In this document: positions 21,220-31,853 of the stretch, in pieces
Numbering within the stretch: the first letter of the stretch is position 1
How the letters are laid out: every line of letters starts with the position of its first letter
Source of the DNA: Blepharisma japonicum
Taxonomy: Eukaryota; Ciliophora; Heterotrichea; Heterotrichida; Blepharismidae
Assembly: GCA_949751835.1 (NCBI GenBank)
Contig: CATKHK010000084.1
Location: forward strand, 124,001-188,000
Length of the DNA: 64,000 bases
Direction: 5' to 3'
Made by a program: the position numbers and the translations under genes
The notes under the pieces: model-generated
Databases searched by the model: none
The model's input: the letters and a program-made list of their open reading frames with translations, nothing else
Told to the model about the DNA's origin: nothing

Positions 21220-23961
21220 ATGAGTGAGTACAAAGAACTTAAGGACGATAAAGAGGAGGAGAAGAAGAATAACCCTAACAGACTGACCGCTCAACAACTG
21301 GCCGATATAAACACCGGTGAAGAAGGTTTGAACAAACAGGAATGGAAACAAAGGTTTGACAGAGATGGCCCAAATGAGCTTCCTGAGAAAAAGGTCAACC
21401 CAATTCTTAAGTTTTTATCATATTACTGGGGTCCCATGCCAGTTATGATTTGGTGCGCCATCATCATAGAGACGATTCGTCTCTCACTGATTGATGCAGT
21501 CGTGCTTTTAATTTTGCAGTTCTTCAATGGCTTTGTAGGTTGGTATGAAGAGAAAAATGCAGGAAACGCAATTGAAGCCTTGAAGAAAAACCTAGCACCC
21601 AGAGCGAAGGTGAAAAGAGAAGGAAAATGGGAGACTATTGCTGCTAGAGAGCTCGTACAAGGGGATAGGATTAACATCAAGCTTGGAGACATCATCCCAG
21701 CTGATTCCATTTTAGGACCTGGGTATGCAGAAATTGATCAATCAGCGCTAACAGGAGAAAGTTTGGCAGTCACCAGATATGAAGGAGAAACAGTCTACCA
21801 AGGCTCAGTCTGCAAAAGAGGAGACTTAGAAGCCATTGTCATTGCAACTGGTCCAAGGACTTTCTTCGGCAAGACCTCAACTCTTGTCGGACAAGTCAAC
21901 CAGAAAGGGAACTTCCAAAAAGTTATATTGAAAGTCACAGGAATCCTTATGATCGTCTCATTTGTCTTAGTCGCTATTATCATGATTGTGGTGCTTACCA
22001 AAGGAAATGACTTCTTAGTGACCCTTTCTATCTGTGTCGTCATCTTGGTCGCTTCAATTCCGATCGCAACACAAGTCGTCTGCACTGCTACTATGGCTGT
22101 AGGTGCCCACGCATTGGCTCAGAGGCAGGCTATTGTATGTAAGCTAAGCTCAATTGAAGAGTTGGCCGGCATGCAAATTCTTTGCAGTGATAAGACTGGA
22201 ACTTTAACCAAGAACGAGCTGACAGTCCAACAGCCAATGATGCTTAAGAACTATACAATTGAAGACATTTTCCTTGCAGCTGGACTTGCATGCAAAAGAG
22301 AAGTCGGGTCTCAAGACGCCATTGACAAATGTGTCAGCGAATACGCAATCCAAAAATGCAGAATCAGCTTCCAAGGATACGAAGAAGAAGATTTCATCCC
22401 ATTCGACCCTAAGAACAAAAGGACTGAAGCTACAGTCAGAAACACAAAAACTGGAGAAACCTTCAAATGTGCCAAAGGAGCTCCACAGGTTATTTTGGCT
22501 ATGAGCAAAGATCCAAGCATTGAAGAAGAAGTCACTAGGTTTGTAGAAGAGCTTGCTCAGCGTGGATACAGAACACTTGGAGTATCAAGGACCAATGCTC
22601 AAGGAGCCTGGATCATGCTTGGACTAATTCCTCTCTATGATCCTCCTAGAGATGATACCAAAGAAACCATCCACAAAGCTATACAAATGGAAGTCAAGGT
22701 AAAAATGATCACTGGAGACCAAATTGCCATTGCAAAAGAAACTGCAAAACTCCTTAGCCTTGGAGATAAAATCTATAACTCAGATCTTCTTAGTGAAGAA
22801 TCCTCAGCTGTACAACGTGAATTATTGGACACTTTGGTTGAAGAAGCTGACGGCTTCGCTGAAGTTTTCCCTGAACACAAGTTTGGAATTGTCAAGATTT
22901 TACAAGATAAAGGCCACAGAGTTGGTATGACAGGAGATGGTGTTAATGATGCCCCAGCCCTTAAAAAGGCAGATGTGGGTATTGCTGTTGATGGAGCTAC
23001 TGATGCTGCAAGAGCTGCTGCAGATATTGTCCTTACAAGCCCAGGTCTTTCTGTCATTATTGAAGCTATTTATAGAGCTCGTAAAATCTTCCAAAGAATG
23101 AACAATTACTGTATTTACAGAGTTGCCTGCACAGTCCAATTGCTGCTTTTCTTCTTCATTACAATGTGCTCAGTGAACCCTGACAGTGATTTTACTTGCC
23201 ACTACCACGATGATAAGGATGCTTGCAAGCACATTCCTAACACTTTTACCCTCCCAGTCATTGCTATCGTGCTAATTACAGTTCTCAATGACGGCACCAT
23301 CGTCTCAATTGCATACGACAGAGTAACTGTCTCAAAGAAACCAGAACGATGGAATTTAAGCTTGATGTTCTTTAATGCTATTACCTGTGGAGGAATTGCT
23401 TTAGTGTCTTCAATTATTTTGCTATTGACAAGCTTAGATAACTTGGATACCAGAGACGCTGATCCATTTTATAATGCTTTCAATATTGGAGTCTTCAAGT
23501 ATGGAGAAGTGCTGACTGCAATTTACATGAAGGTTGCGCTGTCTGATTTCTTGACTTTATTTGCAGCAAGAACTAATAGCTGGTTCTGGACAAGAAAGCC
23601 AGGAAATATTTTATTGTTTGCCTTTGTGTTTGCGACATTATGTGCTACATTCTTTTCAACTTATTGGTTCTTGAACTTCAGCAACGGAGATTCTGGGAAT
23701 ATTCCTGACATGAAGCCAATTTCTTGGAAGCTTGCTGGGTTTATTTGGGGATTCGATATTATTTTCTTCATTCTTCAAGATATAGTTAAGGTTTATCAGT
23801 TGAAGTTCTTTGATTATTACTATAGTCTCCAAGGAAAAGATACTGGATATTCTGGAGCTGTGCTGACTGATACATTCTTAGTGTTTACAGGAGTAACTGA
23901 TAATAGAGAAAATAAAAGATCTATTGTTACTAGAAGATCAATGGCAGCAGCCGGAGTTTAA
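21220..23961 (+). CDS. Plasma-membrane P-type H+-ATPase (P3A)
   Basis: A 913-residue proton pump that energises the plasma membrane. The actuator motif TGES lies near residue 178 and the phosphorylation site DKTGTLT at Asp324. The nucleotide-binding KGAP follows and the hinge TGDGVNDAP lies near 571. About ten membrane segments are visible, and the N-terminal LSYYWGPMPVMIW is characteristic of fungal and plant H+-ATPases. It lacks the long autoinhibitory plant C-terminus and ends in a basic RRSMAAAGV. All 12 Trp are TGG and the codons are noticeably richer in C/G than neighbouring genes, consistent with high expression. No intron is seen. Confidence 0.95.
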   Translation: MSEYKELKDDKEEEKKNNPNRLTAQQLADINTGEEGLNKQEWKQRFDRDGPNELPEKKVNPILKFLSYYWGPMPVMIWCAIIIETIRLSLIDAVVLLILQFFNGFVGWYEEKNAGNAIEALKKNLAPRAKVKREGKWETIAARELVQGDRINIKLGDIIPADSILGPGYAEIDQSALTGESLAVTRYEGETVYQGSVCKRGDLEAIVIATGPRTFFGKTSTLVGQVNQKGNFQKVILKVTGILMIVSFVLVAIIMIVVLTKGNDFLVTLSICVVILVASIPIATQVVCTATMAVGAHALAQRQAIVCKLSSIEELAGMQILCSDKTGTLTKNELTVQQPMMLKNYTIEDIFLAAGLACKREVGSQDAIDKCVSEYAIQKCRISFQGYEEEDFIPFDPKNKRTEATVRNTKTGETFKCAKGAPQVILAMSKDPSIEEEVTRFVEELAQRGYRTLGVSRTNAQGAWIMLGLIPLYDPPRDDTKETIHKAIQMEVKVKMITGDQIAIAKETAKLLSLGDKIYNSDLLSEESSAVQRELLDTLVEEADGFAEVFPEHKFGIVKILQDKGHRVGMTGDGVNDAPALKKADVGIAVDGATDAARAAADIVLTSPGLSVIIEAIYRARKIFQRMNNYCIYRVACTVQLLLFFFITMCSVNPDSDFTCHYHDDKDACKHIPNTFTLPVIAIVLITVLNDGTIVSIAYDRVTVSKKPERWNLSLMFFNAITCGGIALVSSIILLLTSLDNLDTRDADPFYNAFNIGVFKYGEVLTAIYMKVALSDFLTLFAARTNSWFWTRKPGNILLFAFVFATLCATFFSTYWFLNFSNGDSGNIPDMKPISWKLAGFIWGFDIIFFILQDIVKVYQLKFFDYYYSLQGKDTGYSGAVLTDTFLVFTGVTDNRENKRSIVTRRSMAAAGV

Positions 23962-24234
23962 AAAGATAATTACTTTTTTTATAAATTTCGATTTATAAAC
24001 TTGTGTGAAATAATCTAATAATTTTGCAAAAAGGATCCAAAATATCCATATTAAAATTTTTGCAAAATTCCATCTTCAAAGCTTCAAATATTAATTTGAT
24101 AAATTATTTATTAAAGACAACTTTAATAATTTGATAAGATTTAATTTAAATTCAAGATTTTATGTTGGGGAGTGGGCAGAAATTTTGCTAAATTTGATAT
24201 CACTTAGCCAAGTTCTATTGGCCTCTATCAAAAT

Positions 24235-24621
24235 ATGGACCAATTGTCGGACACAATTGAATTTAATAAAAATCTAGCACTTTTGAGAAATCAGATGCTT
24301 GGATACAATGCCAGGCTAAACCAGTTGAGGACAGAGTCGAGACAGCCACTTTCAGCTTACAAGCCTAACCCAAACTGAACCAGTGAATACATAGGAATCC
24401 ACGCCTCATATTCAATTGACTACTTTCCAAAGAAGCGAGGCAGGAAACCAAAAGATGTGGATTTGACAGAAACTGTGAATAATAATGGAGGAATTACATT
24501 CACCTGCAAAAGCTGCAAGCGTGTACTTGAGATTAAAAAGAAATACGCTAAAGAGCAATGTCAGACTTGCTATAAAAAGAACAAGAAAATCGATCAAGAT
24601 CCAAAATATGTATATTCTTAA
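24235..24621 (+). CDS. Small AT-hook / zinc-binding protein
   Basis: A 128-residue protein starting MDQLSDTIEFNKNL, with one TGA (24376-24378) read as Trp in NPNWTSEY. Residues about 66-75 form an AT-hook-like KKRGRKPK. The C-terminal third has CKSCKRVLEIKKKYAKEQCQTCYKK, a CxxC...CxxC zinc-binding module. Its YAKxxCxxCY part matches the modules of the protein at 15866-16402. The combination suggests a DNA-associated nuclear protein, but this is inference. The 5' half is hidden under the standard code. Confidence 0.7.
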
Positions 24622-25117
24622 TAATTACTCAAAAAACAAAGAAAATTTATATGAATGTGCCGCGAGCCAGTGTATGTTAAAATAAATCTTAATTACTGGT
24701 TTATCTAATTCAAATTAGCAAATCGCCATATATTTCAGTCATAAACATAAGAGGGTGACAGAGTTTGCAAATAATATTTTAGATATTATAAGCCAGCTTT
24801 AAAAGCATTTTCTTGAAAATCTTTTGCATTATTTTGCTCTATATTTTATGACGCTCGAATAATAAATATAATAAATAAAGTTCTTTACAATTTATTTATT
24901 AAATTGCACTCCTTGAGTTTCTTTATGAGCTTATAATTAATGATTTCAACGTAAAATCTTGATTTCAAAAATCTTTCAGTTTGCACGACTCATCATAAAG
25001 TCAAATTCATCTTATTTAAATCAATTAATTTTCAAGACAAATATCAGAAACTGAATAAATTATTATGGAATAGTTCCAGACCCTGACCTAAACCCTTCGA
25101 ATCATCAAATTATTACA
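24622..25117. other. AT-rich intergenic region
   Basis: 496 bp between convergent genes; nothing recognisable. Confidence 0.55.
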
Positions 25118-26332
25118 TTATCTGGAATCTTCTCTTGCGAGAAGTGTCTTTACCTTTATACCCTCATGACGTAGCTCGGCCATACCTTTCATCCAATATA
25201 CTCCAGGAAATTCATAAAGTTGATAATCTTGCTCAATTACGATTTCTTCTTTATCAATAATCTCCCCATCTTCCATTGACCCTCCTGTCGTTTTTAATTC
25301 CAGTTCTTGAAAATCGCTTTCAGATCCGGTGTCATTAGGCTTAAAAATCTTTACTGGTGGCTCCAATTCAACAGGCTGCCTTAGCCTTTTGCTAACAACA
25401 TCTAATCCAAACGTGGTAACGTAGTTTTTGGGTTTTTTGAAAATAGAAGAATAAGGGTGGATATCAATTAGCCCAGGGAATTTCGACCTTTTGAATTTTT
25501 TTATCATGATATAAGCATCTTCTATTCTTCTTAATACAAGAATTGTGCACAGGTAGTTGTTGACGAACCTTGGGGTTTCTGCGTGGAAAATAAATTCTCC
25601 ACCAAGTTTTATTCTTAGATGTTCTGTTGAGAAATTCTGAGGAAGTGACCTAAGAATAACTGCTGTCCAGTTGAAATCTGGGTCAAGAACTCTGTAATTA
25701 AGCCATCTTACGTAGCTATCATGCTGAGAGCCTGGGATTCTATGCAAAATGGCACCTAGCCTTCCATTTTCTTCATCCTTTGCAAGCTTGGCGTATATGA
25801 ATTTAGCTAAATATTTCTTACCTTCAGCCAAAGTTCTAAAATATAAAAGTGCATAATGCTCGGTCCCAGTGTCTTTTTTCAAATCCAAAAACGAAATCTG
25901 GGTGGGTTGTCCTCCATATCGTTTGATTATGCTATCTATATGTGCTATGCTTAAAGAAAGCTCGATGTTCCCTAAAGCAAGAACGGAAAGGCAGGACTTC
26001 AAGTGGTGTTTCTAAATTAAATTTACTGAAAACGAAATGTTAGTGATATCGAGGATGGTCTCAGCAACTTTTCTAACGCTGGGCACACAAGATTCTTCTT
26101 CTGAACACTCTGCACTGCTTGGGGATTCGACTAGGAATTTCAAATTTGGGCCAACTGATCGTAAAGATAAGCAAATTTGTCTGAAAGATTCTTGAGTTTC
26201 AGATGAAGGAATTATCATAAAGGATGGACGGTATCCGTTTTTCCTCAGAATGTCATGGACTCGTCGTGGGTCAAGCTTGGCTAATTCATCTTGTGCGGTG
26301 TCCAAAAGTTGGTCAAGTGTAGAATACTCCAT
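25118..26332 (-). CDS. RRM-type RNA-binding protein, one 15-nt intron
   Basis: The spliced product has 399 residues. Exon 1 (26332-26027) encodes a helix-rich N-terminus with an acidic patch (SAECSEEESC). Exon 2 holds two or three RRM-like folds. The first is SVLALGNIELSLSIAHIDSII...HYALLYFRT; the clearest is TAVILRSLPQNFSTEHLRIKLG...LCTILVLRRIEDAYIMIKKF, with RNP2-like and weak RNP1-like strands. The tail is acidic. The 15-nt intron restores the frame exactly; unspliced, exon 1 runs into TAG. The RRMs lack several aromatic RNP residues, so RNA binding may be atypical. Confidence 0.68.
26012..26026 (-). other. 15-nt spliceosomal intron
   Basis: GTAAATTTAATTTAG on the minus strand, phase 0, ending in the stop that closes exon 1 if unspliced; A at position 10. 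Confidence 0.85.
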
Positions 26333-26687
26333 ATATTTTTCAACATAAATTTGTCGTAAGATTTTGAGTTCTTTTTTTTACCTCGGAAAATTGGGAAATT
26401 TTATTGTTCGGGGCAGTGTGGAATAATAATTAAGTATTTTCAGGTTTTTGTAATGGCATTTTAATAGATGAATAATATCGAGTGTATTAATTTCTAAAAA
26501 TAATTTAGTTTATCATCACCTAGCTAGATAATTAACTACAAGTATTTACATAGGAGGTGTAAAAATAATTTTAATAAAACTATGAAAATGCAAAAAATAG
26601 CATTTCAACAAATATTTTTTATTTTGAGCTAAGAGTGCATCACAACATATATAAATCAATTAGAAATTAGAAATTTTTCTGATAAAA
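26333..26687. other. AT-rich intergenic region
   Basis: Divergent spacer between the RRM and Rh genes; no distinct element seen. Confidence 0.55.
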
Positions 26688-28052
26688 ATGGAATCAGAAA
26701 CTTCAAGCAAAAAAAGATTTTTGTGCCCGATATATCTGATTTTCCTTGAAGCTACAATAATAATTCTTTATGCGCTATTTACATCATTTTCCTCTTTTTC
26801 TGAACCAATTAGCCCAAGCTTAATTCCAAGCTCAAACTCAGAAAGCCATTTTATTCTGCTCTATCCTCTTTATCAAGATATTTCTATTATGATTTTTGTA
26901 GGAATAGGGTTCCTTATGTCATTTTTAAGATTTCACAGCTGATCTTCAGTAGGCTTTAATTTTATTTTAGGTGCTATTTCTTTACAGCTTTATATCCTAT
27001 TCAATGGATTCTGGACAAGGGTTGTTACAAACTCCTCATGAGATATTCCAATAAATTTAGATATTTCTCTATTTATCAGCGCTTTATTCGGCACAGGAGC
27101 TGTTTTAATTTCACTTGGTGGGGTAATCGGCAAACTAAATCTTTTTCAGCTAGTTTGCATGGCGACCATAGAAATTTGTATTTATGCCCTCAACGAGGCA
27201 ATAGTTTTCAACAAAATTCATATAACAGATGTAGGTGGTAGCATTGTAGTTCACATATTTGGTGGATATTTTGGCCTATCAGTTTCCCTCCTGATCTCCT
27301 CAGACAACTGTAAAAATCACCCAAAATTAGTTACAAGCTACAATTCAAATTTATTCGCAATGATCGGGACATTATTCCTCTGAGTATATTGGCCATCATT
27401 TAATGCTGCACCAGCTTTAAATATAAATGATGTCCATCGTGCTGCCTTAAATACAATTTTATCTCTAACAGGCAGCTGTATCGCCACATTTATTTTTTCC
27501 ACTTTATTTAAAAATGGAAAACTATGTATGGATGACATTTTAAATGCTACATTGGCTGGAGGAGTTATTATAGGAACAAGTGCTGACATTATTGTATATC
27601 CTTTTTCGTCATTAATAATTGGCTGTTGAGCAGGGTTTTTGACGACTTTTGGATTTGGGGTTTTGTCACCTTTTCTCCATAGGAAAGGAATTTTGTATGA
27701 TACTTGTGGGATACATAATCTTCATGCATTGCCAGGGGTATTTGGAGGGATTTTTTCAGCAATTTTTATAGCTGGGCTTACGAAAAATTCTCTTGGGTAT
27801 AGGGTAGAAGATAGATTTTCAGGGAGGTCAGCATCAGAGCAAGCAGCTTTACAAATTGCTGGCTGTGGGATAAGTCTTGGGTTTGCAATAATATCGGGGA
27901 TTTTGACTGGAATTTTGTTGAAACTTCCAATTTTCGAGAAAATAAATTCTATATTTGATGATCAAGAATTTTGGGTGATGAAAGACGATCCAGATGATTA
28001 TTTAGCTGTTGGGCATACCCGTAAGAGGACTGAAGATACAGATAGAAACTAG
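26688..28052 (+). CDS. Rh-type ammonium transporter
   Basis: A 454-residue protein with about 11-12 membrane helices, of the Rh branch of the Amt/Rh family (NH3/NH4+ channel). Rh signatures include SSVGFNFILGAISLQ, VGGSIVVHIFGGYFGL (conserved pore His), [51 protein letters not shown] and DTCGIHNLHALPGVFGGI (second pore His). Four in-frame TGA codons are Trp, including the first Trp of the invariant [10 protein letters not shown]. The cytosolic C-terminus is acidic. It may serve ammonia excretion, normal for a protist, or osmoregulation. Confidence 0.93.
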
Positions 28053-28128
28053 TGAGTCATAATTTATCTAATTAGATGTTTTTGATATATTTTGCATGAA
28101 TTAAATTATTTGAGCATACTTAGCATTG

Positions 28129-28872
28129 CTAATCCAATAAAGAATTCTTCTTTAATAGACTTGGAAATTCTTTCTCCCATTCGGATATATAATCTCTCAA
28201 TAAGCCTATTTGGGAGGTAATGTCTTTATAATCTTCATTTTCAATATCATCGTAGTGATGAATGGCTAAAAGAAAAGCTTCTTTAGCCATTTTGTGCGCT
28301 TTTCTGTATTCCCCTTCTATTTCATATGCAAAAATTGCTATGTTTAGAACTATCTCAATTCTAACTGGGCTAATTGGAGAGAGCCCAGACGTCACTATTC
28401 TTCACAGGTCCTCTTGAGATCTTTTATGATTTTCTTTTTCATTTGGCTGATAAAATCCAATATTCAACTTATGAAACTGATACTCGACAATTTTTCTATA
28501 TGCTTTCTCTCTCAATCTTAATAAAAATAAATTAGTTTCAAAAGAATTTTCCCTCTCAATCCAAATATCCACAAAATTTAGTATTTCTTTACAATAGTCG
28601 TTTATTTCGCTTTCTAATTTTCATCTGCAATCCCTTGTCGCTTTCATTTCCTCAGTCATTTTAACACTATTTTGCTTTAGCTCTATTGATGCAAGAATTT
28701 TCCATTCTTTGGTTCATTTTTCTAATAATTTATTAAATGACACAGCTATTAATCTTTTTAATTCACCATTCAAATTTTCAGTATTTTTTGCTCCTTCCCT
28801 AACAAAATAAAACATATCCTTAAATCTCTCCACATTTTCAGCTAGCTTCGCTTTAAAAATCCATGACTCCAT
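28129..28872 (-). CDS. Divergent 14-3-3-like protein
   Basis: A 247-residue protein beginning MESWIFKAKLAENVERF, with three in-frame TGA codons read as Trp. The nine-helix pattern of 14-3-3 is followed throughout. LIAVSFNKLLEKWTKEWKILASIE aligns to [23 protein letters not shown], and RIEIVLNIAIFAYEI to the helix with the conserved Asn. ITSQIGLLRDYISEW aligns to the last helix. The phosphate-binding Lys and first Arg are replaced (Asn and Trp/Thr region), and Tyr128 is Lys, so the basic pocket is mostly lost. A polar insert (YQPNEKENHKRSQ) precedes helix 6 or 7. It may dimerise without binding phosphopeptides. It lies next to eS7. Confidence 0.72.
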
Positions 28873-28910
28873 TTTTTAATAAACCAAATTAGTTTGACCT
28901 AATGTTTAAG

Positions 28911-29501
28911 TTAAACTGGGAATTCTCTATTAAGAGGGAATTCAAAAACTACTTCTTTGTTAGTTAGCTTGTTGTAAACAGCACTTAAAGTATCTAATTT
29001 TTCTTCGAACTTTTCTCTGTCTTTAGGATCAAGGAGAACTTTAAAGACGCGTTTCCCATCAGTCTTTATTCTCTGTCTCTTTCCAAGAATAGTGGCAGGG
29101 AACACCAAATCATCTAAAATCGCTTCATGAACGCTGGTAAGAGTTCTTGAATATGGGCGTTTCTGTTGGCCTTTAGATTTAAGGTATTTTGGTAATATAG
29201 TTCTTGAGAAAATTATAGCCACTGGCCTTGAAAATCTTTTTTCAAGTTCGTTTAGAAGTCTGGCATAGATTTTTCTGACTGCTTGGAGTGATCTATAGTG
29301 GAACATGATTACTACAGCTTGACGGACTGACCCTCTGAATTTTCCCTCAAATTCACTTGCTCCTGTAATAAGAATGTCACGAAGTTCACCTTTGAGGTCA
29401 CTTGCGGATGCTTCAATCTCACCTAAGGTCTGGGCAACATGGTATTCGAACTCTGTTGGCTCGCTTCCTTTCTTGATGATTTTCTTTTTTGCGTCTGACA
29501 T
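28911..29501 (-). CDS. 40S ribosomal protein eS7 (RPS7)
   Basis: A 196-residue small-subunit protein of standard size. Family features are ASDLKGELRDILITGA, the strand AVVIMFHYRSLQAVRKIYARLLNELEKRF, PVAIIFSRTILP, the basic RPYSRTLTSVHEAILDDLVFPA and IVGKR-type segment ILGKRQRIKTDGKRVFKVLLD. It ends in an aromatic tail EFPLNREFPV. The start is ATG 29501 and no intron is seen. Only 38 bp separate it from the start of the 14-3-3-like gene downstream on the same strand. Confidence 0.95.
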   Translation of the reverse strand: MSDAKKKIIKKGSEPTEFEYHVAQTLGEIEASASDLKGELRDILITGASEFEGKFRGSVRQAVVIMFHYRSLQAVRKIYARLLNELEKRFSRPVAIIFSRTILPKYLKSKGQQKRPYSRTLTSVHEAILDDLVFPATILGKRQRIKTDGKRVFKVLLDPKDREKFEEKLDTLSAVYNKLTNKEVVFEFPLNREFPV

Positions 29502-29713
29502 GTGGACCCTATTTATTACAAATTTAGTTAGTTATAGAAGACTAAGAGGTAAGGAATTTTCCTGTTTTTAGTTATTAAGGAATGATTTTATGGAAATTTT
29601 AAGAATAATAGGTGATTTATCATGGAAAATAATATTTTGAGCAAAATTAAATAGATTTCAATAGAAGCTTTGGAATTAAAATTTAAATAAGGAAATGCTG
29701 TTAGTTAAATATA

Positions 29714-30331
29714 ATGTGAAACTTGGTTGGAGCAAATAAGATTTGCACTGATAGAAATATAGCAAGAGAGCATATGCTACATTTAGCAAGGCTTAAGAAA
29801 ATGAAATCTACAGTAAATTGCAATCCGCCTCGGACTATGTCTCATCTTAAAATCAAAGCGAAGAAAGAACAAATTAAAAGAGATAAAGAAGAAATAGTTG
29901 AGCATGATAATAAGCTATTACTTAAAAAAATGCTTGAAATCGACAAAAAACCATCTTCAGTTACTCCTAGGAGCCTAGGAACTCCTCGAAACAAGTCATT
30001 GAATAAGGTAAATAGAGTAAATGAATTATCTCGAATAGCAAGGGAAAATCGAAAAATATTAAAACAGATACAACTTGCAAAACCGTCTTACTCTAATCAT
30101 AAGCTCAAGAAAGATTATGAATACAAGCAATATCTCTCTCACAATTTATCAGAAAATGCAGGTAGAGTTCCCAGGTCAGTTAGCTTCACATCTGAGTCAT
30201 TTGTTGCAAGCTCAGTAAGCATTGAAGCACCAAGACCGCTCAGCGCTGTACAACAAAGAAGTGTAGAAACTAGCTCAGTTAGACCTATGACGGCTGATGG
30301 GAGAAATAGGATTCCTAAATCATTTTTATAA
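29714..30331 (+). CDS. CFAP97 / Hemingway-domain ciliary protein
   Basis: A 205-residue protein. The second codon is TGA (start MWNLVGANK at 29714), so a standard-code reading misses the true start. The core SHLKIKAKKEQIKRDKEEIVEHDNKLLLKKMLEI, then SLNKVNRVNELSRIARENRKILKQIQ and KPSYSNHKLKKDYEYKQYLSHNLS, follows the CFAP97/KIAA1430 (Hemingway) domain. That domain is found in cilium- and flagellum-associated proteins. The Ser/Arg-rich C-terminus is variable. An axonemal role fits a heavily ciliated cell. Confidence 0.82.
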
Positions 30332-30567
30332 AGCTGTAACTGATTTCTGAACAAAATTAGAGATAAAATTTGAGATTACGATTTTTTATTTAATAAATAA
30401 TTTTATAGTATTTGAATTATAATAAAAATATTTTTAAATTAATTTCTAAACGAACTGGATATAGTAAATTAGATTTTTAGGATTTTTTCAATTCTGTTAC
30501 ACATTGCCATTTTATTATCAAAAATTAAAAAATTGGTCTTCATTGATTTATCAAAAAAATTTCCAAT

Positions 30568-30945
30568 ATGTCATGCAATACTGAATCAGAATTTGGAGCT
30601 GACCAGTGCTCGGAATATTCAGTGCCAAGCACAAGAGCAAGCTTAGAAACAAATGAGGACTGTGGGTGTTGGCAATATTCAGAAGACATGCAATTAGAAT
30701 GTCCACAAAACCCAGAAAATTGCATTGAGCTTTATACTCCAATATCATTGGATAAGATAAATAAAATTGAGCAGCGAAACAAGAAGCTAAAGGACTTAAT
30801 AGAAAATTTCGACCAAGAAATTTTTGTATATTGCAGAGATGATTTTTCACTTCCACAAGAGCCTATATTATTGGGAAATCCATTTGAATCCACATTTCAT
30901 AGGCGAAGAAGTGCAGTAGCTATGGAAAGACTGGATTCTTTATAA
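30568..30945 (+). CDS. Small protein of unknown function
   Basis: A 125-residue protein. The N-terminal half is acidic with scattered Cys (CSEYSVPST, EDCGCWQYSEDMQLECPQNPENC), the middle has a short helix (LDKINKIEQRNKKLKDLIENFDQEI), and the tail is basic (HRRRSAVAMERL). No family is recognised. The Cys spacing is irregular, so a zinc site is not proposed. A clear ATG, TAA stop and balanced composition support it as a gene. Confidence 0.55.
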   Translation: MSCNTESEFGADQCSEYSVPSTRASLETNEDCGCWQYSEDMQLECPQNPENCIELYTPISLDKINKIEQRNKKLKDLIENFDQEIFVYCRDDFSLPQEPILLGNPFESTFHRRRSAVAMERLDSL

Positions 30946-31271
30946 ATACACATATAAATAGTTGTATATATGTTAATAAAAATTTAGTGTGTTAAATGAT
31001 TTTCTTAAATATATAATTAGGCTCAGAACCATTTTTATTTTTTATTAGAGAAGAAATGCTAAGGAATAATAATGACAATAGTAAGAGATACCATTGATCA
31101 TCGAGCTTATAAATTTTTAAATAAATCAGATACTCATTTTTACAGTAAAAACTAGTTTTCTTTAGCTCATTAGATTTTTTACTGATTATTGTATTTCTGA
31201 AGAAAATTTGTTTATAGGATTCAGTATTTATTATAAATTTTTATTGTATATTTATCTGTGAATGATTTAAA
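30946..31271. other. AT-rich intergenic region
   Basis: 326 bp between convergent genes; nothing recognised. Confidence 0.55.
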
Positions 31272-31853
31272 TTAAAAGTCATATCCTCTAACTTTGCTTA
31301 ATACTTGATTGCAAAACCTCGTTAGCTCCTTGCTATAGCTTAATGGAAGCCCTTTAATATCTTGATCAGTCATTTCATCTAAAATTTCAATTCCTTTTCT
31401 GAGATCTTCAATTTTAAGTACGTCCTGAAGTTTTCTTTGATATTCATATAGATTAAGTCGTGGACTTCTAACTTTTGGTGATAGAATCGATGGGCTAGGT
31501 GACCTTGAAGTCATAGGCTTCTTGAAAAATTGATCAATTTGAGGCTTAATTCTTGAAAATGGAGACCTCGCTTTTGGGGAAGTAGGAGTTGTTGGTCTAA
31601 AGTGTGATATATCTTGATAAAGAGAAAAATTCGGAATCGTGGATGTAGATGTAGTTGGCTTTGTCTTAACTTCACTGCGGAATGCTTTCCAGTTACTTTG
31701 ACTTGATTTTTGGCTTTTAAATGAGAGTTCTAGTTTTTGCTTAAAATCACTCAGTCTGTCATTGGAATTCTGTCGACTGAGTTTGTCGACTTTATATTTC
31801 GATTCAAAGAATCGGTCTTTATTGCCGTATTCGCTAGATGATCTGAGCGACAT
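31272..31853 (-). CDS. Ser/Arg-rich protein of unknown function
   Basis: A 193-residue protein starting MSLRSSSEYGNKDRFF. The first 130 residues are basic and Ser/Pro/Thr-rich, with repeated S-P and T-P dipeptides (RPTTPTSPKARSPFSR, SRSPSPSILSPKVRSP) that look like proline-directed kinase sites. The last 60 residues are more ordered and helical (NLYEYQRKLQDVLKIEDLRKGIEIL, LPLSYSKELTRFCNQVLSKV). No family is recognised; cytoskeletal association is possible but unproven. Confidence 0.6.
   Translation of the reverse strand: MSLRSSSEYGNKDRFFESKYKVDKLSRQNSNDRLSDFKQKLELSFKSQKSSQSNWKAFRSEVKTKPTTSTSTIPNFSLYQDISHFRPTTPTSPKARSPFSRIKPQIDQFFKKPMTSRSPSPSILSPKVRSPRLNLYEYQRKLQDVLKIEDLRKGIEILDEMTDQDIKGLPLSYSKELTRFCNQVLSKVRGYDF

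Noticed and set aside
22259-23139. Open frames inside the H+-ATPase gene on both strands
   Set aside because: Shadows of a strongly conserved P-type ATPase frame.
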